NCBI GenBank assembly: GCA_964414425.1
Contig: CAYPWL010000069.1
Span: 1-8,371 of the forward strand
Origin: GYS-P2D sp964414425
GTDB taxonomy: Bacteria; Bacteroidota; Bacteroidia; Chitinophagales; Saprospiraceae
Direction: 5' to 3'
DNA length: 8,371 nt
Shown: in pieces, positions 1-6,832 of the stretch
Numbering within the stretch: position 1 is the first letter of the stretch
Layout: each line of letters starts with the position of its first letter
The notes under the pieces: generated by a model
Told to the model about the DNA's origin: nothing
Databases searched by the model: none
The model's input: the letters and a program-made list of their open reading frames with translations, nothing else
Program-made: the position numbers and the translations under genes

Positions 1-562
1 GGATGACTTTGTTATCGCCACCTCCGATTATGGTTTTTCTGATCTCGCTGATATTCTTGTATCCTCCTGTTCCGATTAATGAAAAATTCTTTTGACCTGC
101 TGCCACATCACCTCCAGGTATATTGACGTTGTTAGATCGTAGGGTCGTGACGACGTGGCCCAAATTGATGTTGAGTGCCGCCATACGCTCATAATCGAGC
201 TCTACTCTGACTTCTTGCTGGGGGATAGCCTCTATCTGTGGATTATTTACACCATCTATGTCTTCTAAATCATCTATGATGTCATCTCCGATATCCTTCA
301 GGCTTGCATAACTCGCCACATCTGATGATAGCGCAAATACTACAAAATTCACTCGATCAGAAGGCTTGATCTGTTCTACATCAAAGAGGGATATACCCTG
401 AGGTAAAGAAGGCCGTATCTGATTTACTTCTTGCAAGATATCGTCGAGCTGGTCGCCTGTATCCGAACCAAATTCTCCGTCGATGGAGATAATGGCAGAG
501 CCTTCTCTTATGTCGCTATCTATCTTAGTGACTAACAACATGACCATCCCTCGTATAGGCAT
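1..562 (-). CDS. RND efflux pump (AcrB/HAE1-like), N-terminally truncated and cut by the left edge
   Basis: This is an inner-membrane proton-driven efflux transporter of the RND superfamily; the substrate cannot be told. The visible part is periplasmic porter (PN1/PN2) sequence. It contains IDSDIREGSAIISIDGEF, matching the family pattern of I-S-x-S-x-E-G followed by a beta strand, then VNQIRPSLPQGI, a PEQEVRV-like IPQQEVRVELDYERMAALNI, and the NVNIPGGDV segment typical of the PN2 entry. The rest continues beyond position 1. Candidate ATG starts lie at 562, 547 and 541; the frame is closed by a TAA at 614-616. From any of these starts the protein lacks the usual first membrane helix and the YPGASPEEVE-type segment, about 75 residues. 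The 5' end overlaps the last codons of the preceding gene (stop at 525). The family call is strong; the start and functionality are doubtful, and it may be a pseudogene. Read from the raw sequence, since the frame is incomplete here. Confidence 0.8.
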   Translation of the reverse strand, partial: MPIRGMVMLLVTKIDSDIREGSAIISIDGEFGSDTGDQLDDILQEVNQIRPSLPQGISLFDVEQIKPSDRVNFVVFALSSDVASYASLKDIGDDIIDDLEDIDGVNNPQIEAIPQQEVRVELDYERMAALNINLGHVVTTLRSNNVNIPGGDVAAGQKNFSLIGTGGYKNISEIRKTIIGGGDNKVI

Positions 563-1352
563 CGAGGTTGCCGTTACTGCGGGGGGTATAATATTCGCCC
601 TGTTCACTATCTCTTACATAGATTTTATCTCCTTGTTGATAGAGTTCCTCAGTAATGACTTGACCGTTTTGATAGCTTACCTGATTATATGTTTTTCCAC
701 CTGACTCATACATTTGTATTTGCCCTTGGATATTGTTGAGCGTAAAGTTCCATCTGCCAAGTGTTCTATCTATGGCAGTGTTCGTACTCGGTGTTGTTGG
801 ACTGGTAGATGAATTTTCGGGGATGTTACCGTTGATGATATCATCCAGTGATGGAAGCCCATGCTCGGAGGTGTTGTTTTGTTGCTGATTTTGTGTGGTT
901 TGAGTAGGTTGACTCGAGTTTGCTACGGCGACACCCTTGTCTTGTCTATAGAAAATTTTGCTCACAATCTTCCAGTCCTCATCAATCTTGAGTAAGTGTA
1001 TATAATCCATAAATGAGAAGGTTGGATACTCAATCTCAATGTGTGCGCTTGCTGAGTTTCCAGAGATGTCTATGGATTTGATCCTTGTGATACGGTCTTG
1101 TCGCGGGCCAGGCGTCATATTTTCACTGAAGAACTCCAGTGCATTGGTTTCTTGATACCCATCTGCTGTGATGTACTTCATGGTCGCATGTTTATGAAAT
1201 GCATTGGCCAGTTGGTAATAGTTATTATTAGTGCCTCCCTCCATATAATAGACCAACGCTTTTTCGACAAGCTCATATTCGCTCTCTTGAGCCGAAGCGA
1301 AAGAAGGAATGAGTAGGGTGAGTACAGCTATTGTGATAAATCTCTGAAACAT
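525..1352 (-). CDS. Exported protein with NTF2-like (lumazine-binding-like) domain and C-terminal beta domain
   Basis: 275 residues. Residues 1-21 form a clear Sec signal peptide with cleavage expected after ASA, so the protein is periplasmic or secreted; there is no lipobox cysteine. Residues about 26-137 resemble the NTF2-like 'putative lumazine-binding' family (Lumazine_bd_2, SnoaL-like fold): the conserved run IEIEYPTFSFMDYIHLLKID followed by WKIVSKIFY is characteristic. Residues 143-195 are a low-complexity linker rich in Gln, Asn, Thr, Ser and Pro. Residues 200-270 form a separate domain of short beta-strand units (NGQVITEELYQQGDKIYVRD, GEYYTPRSNGNLDAYTRDG), which looks like a wrapping beta sheet reporting on side chains such as Tyr and Gly. 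No catalytic residues can be assigned. The next gene, the RND pump, begins within its final codons, so the extreme C-terminus may have been altered by a junction. Family call by pattern recognition only. Confidence 0.8.
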   Translation of the reverse strand: MFQRFITIAVLTLLIPSFASAQESEYELVEKALVYYMEGGTNNNYYQLANAFHKHATMKYITADGYQETNALEFFSENMTPGPRQDRITRIKSIDISGNSASAHIEIEYPTFSFMDYIHLLKIDEDWKIVSKIFYRQDKGVAVANSSQPTQTTQNQQQNNTSEHGLPSLDDIINGNIPENSSTSPTTPSTNTAIDRTLGRWNFTLNNIQGQIQMYESGGKTYNQVSYQNGQVITEELYQQGDKIYVRDSEQGEYYTPRSNGNLDAYTRDGHVVSH

Positions 1353-1476
1353 AGTAAGTAATATTATTTCTCTAAGTTAAGAATAAGAATGTCTCTGCTC
1401 TTAGTTCAGATTGGTCCTTACATCATATGAGTTAGACGATATTACACAAGAGTTTTCATGAGACTTGTGATGTTAC
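1353..1476. other. Intergenic region between the coiled-coil membrane protein and the NTF2-like gene
   Basis: AT-rich spacer of 124 bases. It contains an inverted repeat CACAAG / CTTGTG (1445-1450 and 1464-1469) just past the stop codon of the membrane protein gene. This could be a weak terminator on the minus strand, but the stem is only six pairs, the 13-base interval is unpaired and no T-run follows. I see no TAnnTTTG element for the NTF2-like gene, so its promoter is unassigned. Confidence 0.3.
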
Positions 1477-1938
1477 TTAGCCATTCTTCAGTGCTCTATC
1501 AGCCTCTTTTAGTAGCTCCTCCAGGCTGGTCTTATTCTTGTCATTCTGCTGGGGTGTCGACCGATGATTATTATTGTTGGACGGTGTCGTAGTCCTTTGC
1601 TCTAACTGCCGCTTAAGTTGATCTATCAGCACATTTTGTCTATGGATCGTCTCTTCTTGCTCTGATATCTTATCAGCTTGTTCATTGACTTTTTCGATCA
1701 GTTGATCAAACTTTTCATCTAAGTCAGATTCTACGTTATCTGATCCCCCGTAGTCAAAGGTAGATGGTGAGTCAGCGCCACTGTTATCATCAGATGAACT
1801 CACTTCTTCAAGCTTTCCTTTTATATCATCCCACTTGCCCGAATCCATCAAGTACTTAGAGCCGAAATAGGCTATCGGTACGAATATGATAAAGAACATT
1901 AAAAATCGGGCGCACCCCGTAGCCTTATACTTAGCCAT
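1477..1938 (-). CDS. Small single-pass membrane protein with coiled coil, unknown function
   Basis: I do not recognise this 153-residue protein as a named family. Residues 12-30 are a hydrophobic membrane helix (FLMFFIIFVPIAYFGSKYL) preceded by positive charges (Lys3, Lys5, Arg11), which predicts a short cytoplasmic N-terminus and a periplasmic remainder. Residues 31-70 are acidic and Ser/Asp/Gly-rich. Residues 71-115 show a clean heptad-like pattern (FDQLIEKVNEQADKISEQEE, then VLIDQLKRQLEQ), predicting a coiled coil. An Asn/Thr-rich linker at 116-136 leads to a short amphipathic C-terminal helix (SLEELLKEADRALKNG). The start is an ATG with only a short upstream region and no obvious ribosome binding site. 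The neighbouring genes on either side, Nudix and NTF2-like, do not suggest a role. A scaffold or envelope-spacing protein would fit the shape, but that is inference. Confidence 0.75.
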   Translation of the reverse strand: MAKYKATGCARFLMFFIIFVPIAYFGSKYLMDSGKWDDIKGKLEEVSSSDDNSGADSPSTFDYGGSDNVESDLDEKFDQLIEKVNEQADKISEQEETIHRQNVLIDQLKRQLEQRTTTPSNNNNHRSTPQQNDKNKTSLEELLKEADRALKNG

Positions 1939-2016
1939 GTATAGATTATTTTGGTGGTCCTAAGATATGATGATGTCTTTTTAATGGGAGCATTATTTTC
2001 TACAGTATGTTTCAAT

Positions 2017-2586
2017 CTATAGACTAAGTGAGATCTTAGGCATCTGATTAGTGATGATGAGGTGGTTCAACTTGAGCACACCAGCTATGGTTAGGGAGTC
2101 GGTGATAGCTCCATCCAGCACCATAGTTACCAGTTCTGCAAAGGGTAATTTTTTAATCCTGAGGTCTTCCGTCGGATCGAAGGCGGTCTCGCCCATAGTC
2201 AGCTGCTGAGCAATATAGATAGAACCATATTCGTCCGTGACAGAGTTAGAGGTGTGGATGTCGAGCAGATGTTGCCATGTATCTGCTGTTAGCCCGGTCT
2301 CCTCTTGGAGTTCCCGCTGTGCTGATATTAAGGGGTCTTCATCCAAAGGTCCACCACCCATTGGGATCTCCCAGGAGTACTGGTCAAGGGTATATCTATG
2401 TTGTCCTACGATCCACGTGTTCTGCTGCTCATCAAGCGGGATGATGCCTATCGCAAGATTCTTGAAGTGTACTTTGCCATAGATGCCTCGGGTCTTATTG
2501 GGTGTGATGACATTGTGGTGCTCTACGGTGATCCAAGGATTATCATAAACCTGCTCCGAATCAATCTTTTGCCAGTTGTTAGTCAT
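2017..2586 (-). CDS. Nudix hydrolase, ADP-ribose pyrophosphatase type
   Basis: 189 residues, a normal length for bacterial ADP-ribose pyrophosphatases. A perfect Nudix box (G-x5-E-x7-R-E-U-x-E-E-x-G-U) occupies residues 77-99: Gly77, Glu83, Arg91-Glu92-Leu93, Glu95-Glu96, Gly98-Leu99. Glu92, Glu95 and Glu96 are the expected divalent metal ligands. The preceding EIPMGGG resembles the E-x-P-A-G signature of the NudF/NUDT5 subgroup, which hydrolyses ADP-ribose or related sugar nucleotides to AMP plus the sugar phosphate. There is no signal peptide, so it should be cytosolic. The ATG start lies only 16 bases from the terminator hairpin of the desaturase, so its promoter must overlap that hairpin or lie beyond it. 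The imperfect element TTTATTTG on the minus strand (2598-2605) is a possible but weak -7 box. The family is secure; the exact substrate is not. Confidence 0.93.
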   Translation of the reverse strand: MTNNWQKIDSEQVYDNPWITVEHHNVITPNKTRGIYGKVHFKNLAIGIIPLDEQQNTWIVGQHRYTLDQYSWEIPMGGGPLDEDPLISAQRELQEETGLTADTWQHLLDIHTSNSVTDEYGSIYIAQQLTMGETAFDPTEDLRIKKLPFAELVTMVLDGAITDSLTIAGVLKLNHLIITNQMPKISLSL

Positions 2587-2597
2587 AGTAATTGCAG

Positions 2598-2640
2598 CAA
2601 ATAAAAAAGGTCACCATAATGTATAGTGACCTTGTATTTT
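2598..2640 (-). terminator. Hairpin terminator of the desaturase transcript
   Basis: An inverted repeat pairs AAGGTCAC (2607-2614) with GTGACCTT (2626-2633): eight perfect pairs, extendable past one mismatch by three AT pairs around an ATG loop. On the minus strand the stem is followed by a run of six Ts, including two that pair at the stem base, giving an intrinsic-terminator shape about 30 bases past the desaturase stop codon. On the plus strand the stem is followed by GTATTTT, which is weaker, and no plus-strand gene ends here. Confidence 0.7.
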
Positions 2641-2670
2641 ATAATAACAGCGTAAGAGTTGGCAAGCGAT

Positions 2671-3735
2671 TTATGCCAATCTCATGCGTTCTAATTTATA
2701 ATATTCTGAGAATGAAATCATTCTCATGCTCTCCTCGTCCCACAGCTTATTAGCGGTAAGTTTAATGCTATCCCAAAATGTAATCACGTTAGCATACTTA
2801 GTGAAGAGTGGATTCTCCTTCATGCACTTCTCCAGATTATAATTAGGGATACGTGCGCTCAAGTGGTGTATATGGTGGATACCGATATTACCTGTCAACC
2901 ACTGAAGTACTCTTGGCAACTTGTAATAAGATGAACCTCTGATCGCGGCAAGTAGGAAATCCCAATTCTTACGCCATCTCATGTACCCTTCTTCATGCTG
3001 ATGTTGGACATAAAAGAACCAAAACGCTATGATGAAGAATGTGAATACTACAAATAGTTGGATAAAGAGAAACTTCTGCCATCCTAATAGATAGGCTAAG
3101 CCAGCATATATAGCTACGAGAGCTATATTATTAATGACCTGAGTCCTACGGATCTTATGCCAGCTGTTCATTTTGAATGTAGGCCATCTATTAGAGAACA
3201 CCATATACCAAAACGGAGCAAAGAAGAACAGCACAAATGGACTTCTGAATACTCTGTATCCCAGTCGTCCCCAAAATCCTCTATTTCTATATTCCTCTAC
3301 AGTAAGGAAGTCTATGTCTCCTATATCACGCTCCTCTAACTGTCCTGTATGTCCATGGTGATGATTGTGCACCTTAGCCCAATATTTATAAGGAATCGTA
3401 CTGAACAGACTACAGATCCATCCTATGGTATTGTTCCATCTCTTAGATCCTAAGAAAGATTGGTGTCCACAATCATGTTGGATAATAAATATCCGAACCA
3501 TGAAAAAGGAATTAACCAAGCCTAATGCGAATGTCAAAAGTAGAGAATAAGACCAGGTGAAATACATCAATACCCACAATGCAAGGTAGGGTAGGAATGT
3601 AGTACACAGCTGTAAGACAGCTTTTTTCTTATCGGGCTTCTGATACTCAGCAATGATATCTTTCCAGTTCTTGAGTTTCTCCTGAATCTCGAGTTCCAGA
3701 GCGTCTAATTTCGCAGTTCTTGTATTATTCTTCAT
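2671..3735 (-). CDS. Membrane fatty acid desaturase
   Basis: 354 residues from the ATG at 3735; an in-frame TTG at 3750 would add five residues but the ATG is better placed. This is an integral membrane di-iron enzyme introducing a double bond into acyl chains (FADS/DesA superfamily). All three histidine boxes are present: HDCGH (residues 87-91), HNHHH (123-127) and HHIHH (287-291), the last followed by the conserved LSARIPNYNL segment. A further HQHEE (245-249) follows the second pair of membrane helices. Hydrophobic spans near residues 44-66, 67-85, 164-182 and 203-240 fit the usual four-helix topology. The double bond position (delta-9, delta-12 or omega-3) cannot be decided, though the HDCGH and RIPNYNL motifs are closest to the acyl-lipid delta-12-like group. 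The gene has its own promoter and terminator, so it is probably a single-gene transcript; desaturases are often induced by cold. Confidence 0.93.
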   Translation of the reverse strand: MKNNTRTAKLDALELEIQEKLKNWKDIIAEYQKPDKKKAVLQLCTTFLPYLALWVLMYFTWSYSLLLTFALGLVNSFFMVRIFIIQHDCGHQSFLGSKRWNNTIGWICSLFSTIPYKYWAKVHNHHHGHTGQLEERDIGDIDFLTVEEYRNRGFWGRLGYRVFRSPFVLFFFAPFWYMVFSNRWPTFKMNSWHKIRRTQVINNIALVAIYAGLAYLLGWQKFLFIQLFVVFTFFIIAFWFFYVQHQHEEGYMRWRKNWDFLLAAIRGSSYYKLPRVLQWLTGNIGIHHIHHLSARIPNYNLEKCMKENPLFTKYANVITFWDSIKLTANKLWDEESMRMISFSEYYKLERMRLA

Positions 3736-3763
3736 AGAAGATTGGGTCAAACATCAATGTAAG

Positions 3764-3771
3764 CAAATATA
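3764..3771 (-). promoter_or_regulatory. Bacteroidota-type -7 promoter element of the desaturase gene
   Basis: On the minus strand the sequence reads TATATTTG, a perfect match to the TAnnTTTG -7 element used by the primary sigma factor of Bacteroidota. It ends 28 bases before the ATG at 3735, predicting a leader of about 20 bases. No clear -33 TTG was found at the expected distance, so the promoter may rely mainly on the -7 box. Confidence 0.55.
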
Positions 3772-3800
3772 ACGAAGTCATGTACGATGTGATATAATCA

Positions 3801-5498
3801 TCAGAGGACTTTTTGTCCGTTGACATAAGTACCTATAACATTTATCAAGTGTATATTTTCTTTTGGCACCTCAAACGGATTCGCTTCAAGAATAACGAAA
3901 TCTGCCTTTTTGTTTATTTCTAAGGAGCCAATCTTATCCTCCATATGGAGTTGCCACGCCGCATTGATCGTTATCGCCTCGATAGCTGACTGGAGATCGA
4001 TGGCTTGCTCAGGGCCTATAGGCTGCCCAGATTGACTGAGCCGAGTTACTGCGGTACGTACAGCTAGCAGTGGATCGGGCCGATACATCGGAGAATCATT
4101 ATGGAGCGTAAGACGATGACCTCGTTTTAGGGCATCTTGCAAAGGCATCATTCGGGCAGTACGCTCAGGACCTATGATACTCGACGCAAGCGAGTCTCCA
4201 TAATAGTAGATATGGTTGATATGAAAACTCGGTGTGATCCCTAAGCCCTTCATCCGTGACAACTGTGTTTCAGTGACCAGCGCCAAGTGTTCAAAACGAT
4301 GCCTCCCCGCTGTCAGACTGTATCCATCATGCTTGAGAGAATCAAAAGTATTGATGGCAATCTGTACCGCACTATCGCCTTGGACGTGCACGGACAATTG
4401 ATAATTGCTGTCAAGGGAAGACTTAAATAAAGACTCATATATCGGCGTATAGTGCATGCTATGGCCATAAGAACCCTCTTCGATGCCCAGTTTTTTATTG
4501 AGCGTGCTCTTGAGATATGGTTCTCTCATCAGCATGCTACCTGTATAGGGACTGCCATCTACCCAATACTTTTGCCCCAGCTTGCCGATAGCTTCATTAT
4601 CGTTTCCATCATAATGGTCATAGACTTTGCCGCGGCCTACGTCATAATAAAACAAGCGAAGAGATAGTGGATCATCGTCAGCGATATCCGTGCAGATGTC
4701 GATAGGATTAATCCCTGGCATGATACCGATGATACCTGTAGCACCAATGGTGGTTATACCGGCCGCATTGTATCGTCTATACATTTTGCCTATTTCAGTC
4801 TTGGCTTTGGCTTGGGATAGCGGTGGTAGGGTAGTGATCATCGGTATTACCGTCGAGGACTCCGTGGTCATGCCCGTAAGTTTATTGTTACGATCTCGTA
4901 CATAGTGCCCACCTCCTAAGGGGTCAGGCGTGTCTTCTGTGATATTAGCTTTTTTCAGTGCCATTGAGTTGAAGTAGTGGGTGTGCATGGCTTGAGTCAT
5001 GATCCAGACAGGATGCCTGCTGCTAATATTGTTATCAATGTACTCTTTTGTTAGATCGGGGGCACCCTTGAGTTTTAGGAGGTCCCAACCAAACGCAAGT
5101 ACCCATTCGCCCTCTGGGACGTCACGAATCTCACGCCTCAGGTGCCTAAGGGCTCGCCAGGCGCTACTATGCTTATTACCGCTGACATCTATCCAGTTAT
5201 ATAGTGCTGTACTGGCTATAGGATGTGTATGCGGCTCCACAAATCCGGGTAATACCGTCTTACCCTCTAAGTCGATTACTTGAGTGGTAGAGTCGCGCCA
5301 TTGCTCAATATTGTCAGATTTACCCACATATATGATCTCGCCATCCTTGACAACTAAAGTCTTTGCATTAGAGAACTGTTGATCTACTGTTATGATGTTA
5401 GCGTTATGGACGATTAAGTCTGCCGTCTTTTTAGATTCATCAAGACATGATGTCATGGAGCATGTCATCAACACGATTATCAGTGCATGGTATAGCAT
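3801..5498 (-). CDS. Amidohydrolase family 3 (YtcJ-like) lipoprotein, metal-dependent hydrolase
   Basis: The frame is open from an ATG at 5627, but the ATG at 5498 is preferred because it begins a lipoprotein signal peptide (MLYHALIIVLMTCSMTSC) whose Cys18 would be the lipidated residue. That gives 565 residues, the usual length of YtcJ/NfdA-like amidohydrolases. An N-terminal beta domain (DLIVHNANIITVD, then VIDLEGKTVLPGFVEPHTHP) is followed by the TIM barrel. Metal and active-site residues visible are His90 and His92 (HTH), His371 in HVQGDSAV, His404 in RHRFEH and Asp468 in LHNDSP; the beta domain closes at the C-terminus with KKADFVILEANPFEV. Members hydrolyse C-N bonds such as N-formyl or N-acyl groups, but the substrate cannot be predicted. 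Attachment to the outer or inner membrane on the periplasmic side is inferred. It is divergent from the oxidoreductase. Family sure, substrate unknown. Confidence 0.9.
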   Translation of the reverse strand: MLYHALIIVLMTCSMTSCLDESKKTADLIVHNANIITVDQQFSNAKTLVVKDGEIIYVGKSDNIEQWRDSTTQVIDLEGKTVLPGFVEPHTHPIASTALYNWIDVSGNKHSSAWRALRHLRREIRDVPEGEWVLAFGWDLLKLKGAPDLTKEYIDNNISSRHPVWIMTQAMHTHYFNSMALKKANITEDTPDPLGGGHYVRDRNNKLTGMTTESSTVIPMITTLPPLSQAKAKTEIGKMYRRYNAAGITTIGATGIIGIMPGINPIDICTDIADDDPLSLRLFYYDVGRGKVYDHYDGNDNEAIGKLGQKYWVDGSPYTGSMLMREPYLKSTLNKKLGIEEGSYGHSMHYTPIYESLFKSSLDSNYQLSVHVQGDSAVQIAINTFDSLKHDGYSLTAGRHRFEHLALVTETQLSRMKGLGITPSFHINHIYYYGDSLASSIIGPERTARMMPLQDALKRGHRLTLHNDSPMYRPDPLLAVRTAVTRLSQSGQPIGPEQAIDLQSAIEAITINAAWQLHMEDKIGSLEINKKADFVILEANPFEVPKENIHLINVIGTYVNGQKVL

Positions 5499-5742
5499 GG
5501 ATGAATTAAGACGTGATACGGACTGCTGACAGTAGCTTGCTCGTCCACGGGTATGACGCGAAGTGCATGTAGTGATCTTAGGTATTAAGGTTAGTATTGC
5601 AGTAATCATCCCGAATTTAAAATTCAATTCATCTCCGCTCTTGAAGCGCTCGTTTCAAACTCTATCAATAATAATGGAAGGCAAAGTACTTAACACCATT
5701 TAATATTGAATATTTTAGGATTAGACTTATCAATTGAGCTTT
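5499..5742. promoter_or_regulatory. Divergent intergenic region between amidohydrolase and oxidoreductase
   Basis: These 244 bases must drive transcription both ways. The half nearest the amidohydrolase (5499-5627) is open in its frame, but the extra N-terminal residues (43) do not resemble the family and would hide the lipoprotein signal, so I treat it as non-coding. Toward the plus-strand gene, TATTTTAG at 5711-5718 is one mismatch from TAnnTTTG, 24 bases before the ATG, and is a possible -7 box. No operator palindrome longer than five pairs was seen. Confidence 0.35.
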
Positions 5743-6828
5743 ATGAGACGTAGGAAATTTATGGAGCAGGCCCTCTGGGCATCCACATTACCCCTGATGA
5801 TTAATGCTTGTCCTTGGTCAGGTGGGGCAAAAAATGAAAAAGCCCTTGGCGTGGCACTTCTTGGCTTAGGTAGTTATAGCCTGGGACAATTGGCTCCAGC
5901 TCTTCAGTTGACTGATCACTGCTACTTAGCCGGATTGATCACGGGCACCCCGAGCAAGTTGCCGCCACTGCAAGAGCAATATGGCATTCCAGACAGTCAC
6001 GTATACACTTACGATTCTATGGATGAGATCGCCGACAATGATGATATCGACGTGATATACATAGTTGTTCCTACTGCGCTCCATGCCCAGTATGCTATAC
6101 GTGCTGCAGAACTCGGTAAGCATGTTTGGTGCGAGAAGCCTATGGCCATGAATACCACAGAATGCCAAGCCATCATTGATGCCTGTCATAACAACAAAGT
6201 AAGGCTAAGCATAGGCTATCGGATGCTGCATGAAGCGAACACTCAGACGCTGATCAGCTATAGAGATAGTAAACCATATGGCAATATCGCCTCTGTATCT
6301 GCCGCAGCAGGATACCGTGGTGGGGGAGGAACGGGTTGGAGACATCAGAAGGCCATGGGCGGTGGGGCCCTCTATGATATGGGTGTATACACCGTCAATG
6401 GTATCCGATATGCCACAGGTCTCCAGGTCAAGCGCGTAATAGAAGCACAACATATACTCAATCGTCCAGAGTTATTCAAAGAAGTAGACGAGACGACAAC
6501 ATATACCCTTGAGATGGAAAACGGCCTCATCGCTAAAGGTTGGACCAGTGTGGGTGAAAATAAAAATCGACTGCGGGTAGACTGTGAAACAGGTTGGTAC
6601 CAGCTCAGTCCGATGCAATCGTACAATGGCGTGGTCGGCCAGACCAGTGATGGGATTAAGCTGGATACCTTCGTTCCTAATCAGCAGGCCCGCCAGATGG
6701 ATGACGATGCACTGGCTATATTAAATGATACAGCAGTTATTGCGCCAGGTAGCGAGGGTATGATAGATATACATATCATCAATGGCATATTTGAAGCGGC
6801 ACGTACTGGACAATCTGTAGATCTATAA
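5743..6828 (+). CDS. Gfo/Idh/MocA family oxidoreductase with Tat/lipoprotein-like leader
   Basis: 361 residues from the ATG at 5743; an in-frame TTG nine bases earlier is less likely. The leader MRRRKFMEQ matches the twin-arginine pattern R-R-x-F, and the following hydrophobic stretch ends in INAC, a lipobox-like site with Cys23. Export folded, through Tat, with cofactor bound is the usual route for periplasmic relatives of glucose-fructose oxidoreductase. The Rossmann fold starts at VALLGLGSYSLG (about residues 38-48), a G-x-G dinucleotide site. The EKP triad (Lys132), the catalytic motif of the family, lies in WCEKPMAMN. The substrate-side motif GGGALYDMGVYTVNGIRY (about 206-223) is the D-x-G-x-Y pattern of GFOR-like enzymes. 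It should oxidise or reduce a sugar or related polyol with NAD(P). The methyltransferase gene follows after 4 bases, so the two are very likely co-transcribed. Family certain; localisation inferred. Confidence 0.92.
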   Translation: MRRRKFMEQALWASTLPLMINACPWSGGAKNEKALGVALLGLGSYSLGQLAPALQLTDHCYLAGLITGTPSKLPPLQEQYGIPDSHVYTYDSMDEIADNDDIDVIYIVVPTALHAQYAIRAAELGKHVWCEKPMAMNTTECQAIIDACHNNKVRLSIGYRMLHEANTQTLISYRDSKPYGNIASVSAAAGYRGGGGTGWRHQKAMGGGALYDMGVYTVNGIRYATGLQVKRVIEAQHILNRPELFKEVDETTTYTLEMENGLIAKGWTSVGENKNRLRVDCETGWYQLSPMQSYNGVVGQTSDGIKLDTFVPNQQARQMDDDALAILNDTAVIAPGSEGMIDIHIINGIFEAARTGQSVDL

Positions 6829-6832
6829 TATC

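Noticed and set aside
483..704. Plus-strand open frame of 73 codons
   Set aside because: It lies opposite the end of the NTF2-like gene and the start of the RND gene, both of which have clear family features; the plus frame has none.
1445..1469. CACAAG / CTTGTG inverted repeat as a terminator
   Set aside because: Six-pair stem, large unpaired interval and no T-run on either strand; listed only as a possible weak site within the intergenic entry.
4452..5283. Three plus-strand open frames within the amidohydrolase
   Set aside because: They are antisense shadows of a gene with intact active-site motifs and show no recognisable domain.
5499..5627. N-terminal extension of the amidohydrolase from the ATG at 5627
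   Set aside because: The extra 43 residues are basic and unlike the family, and would bury the lipoprotein signal peptide that starts at 5498.
5640..5665. TTGAA / TTCAA inverted repeat in the divergent region as an operator
   Set aside because: Five pairs only, expected by chance in AT-rich sequence, and no regulator gene nearby.
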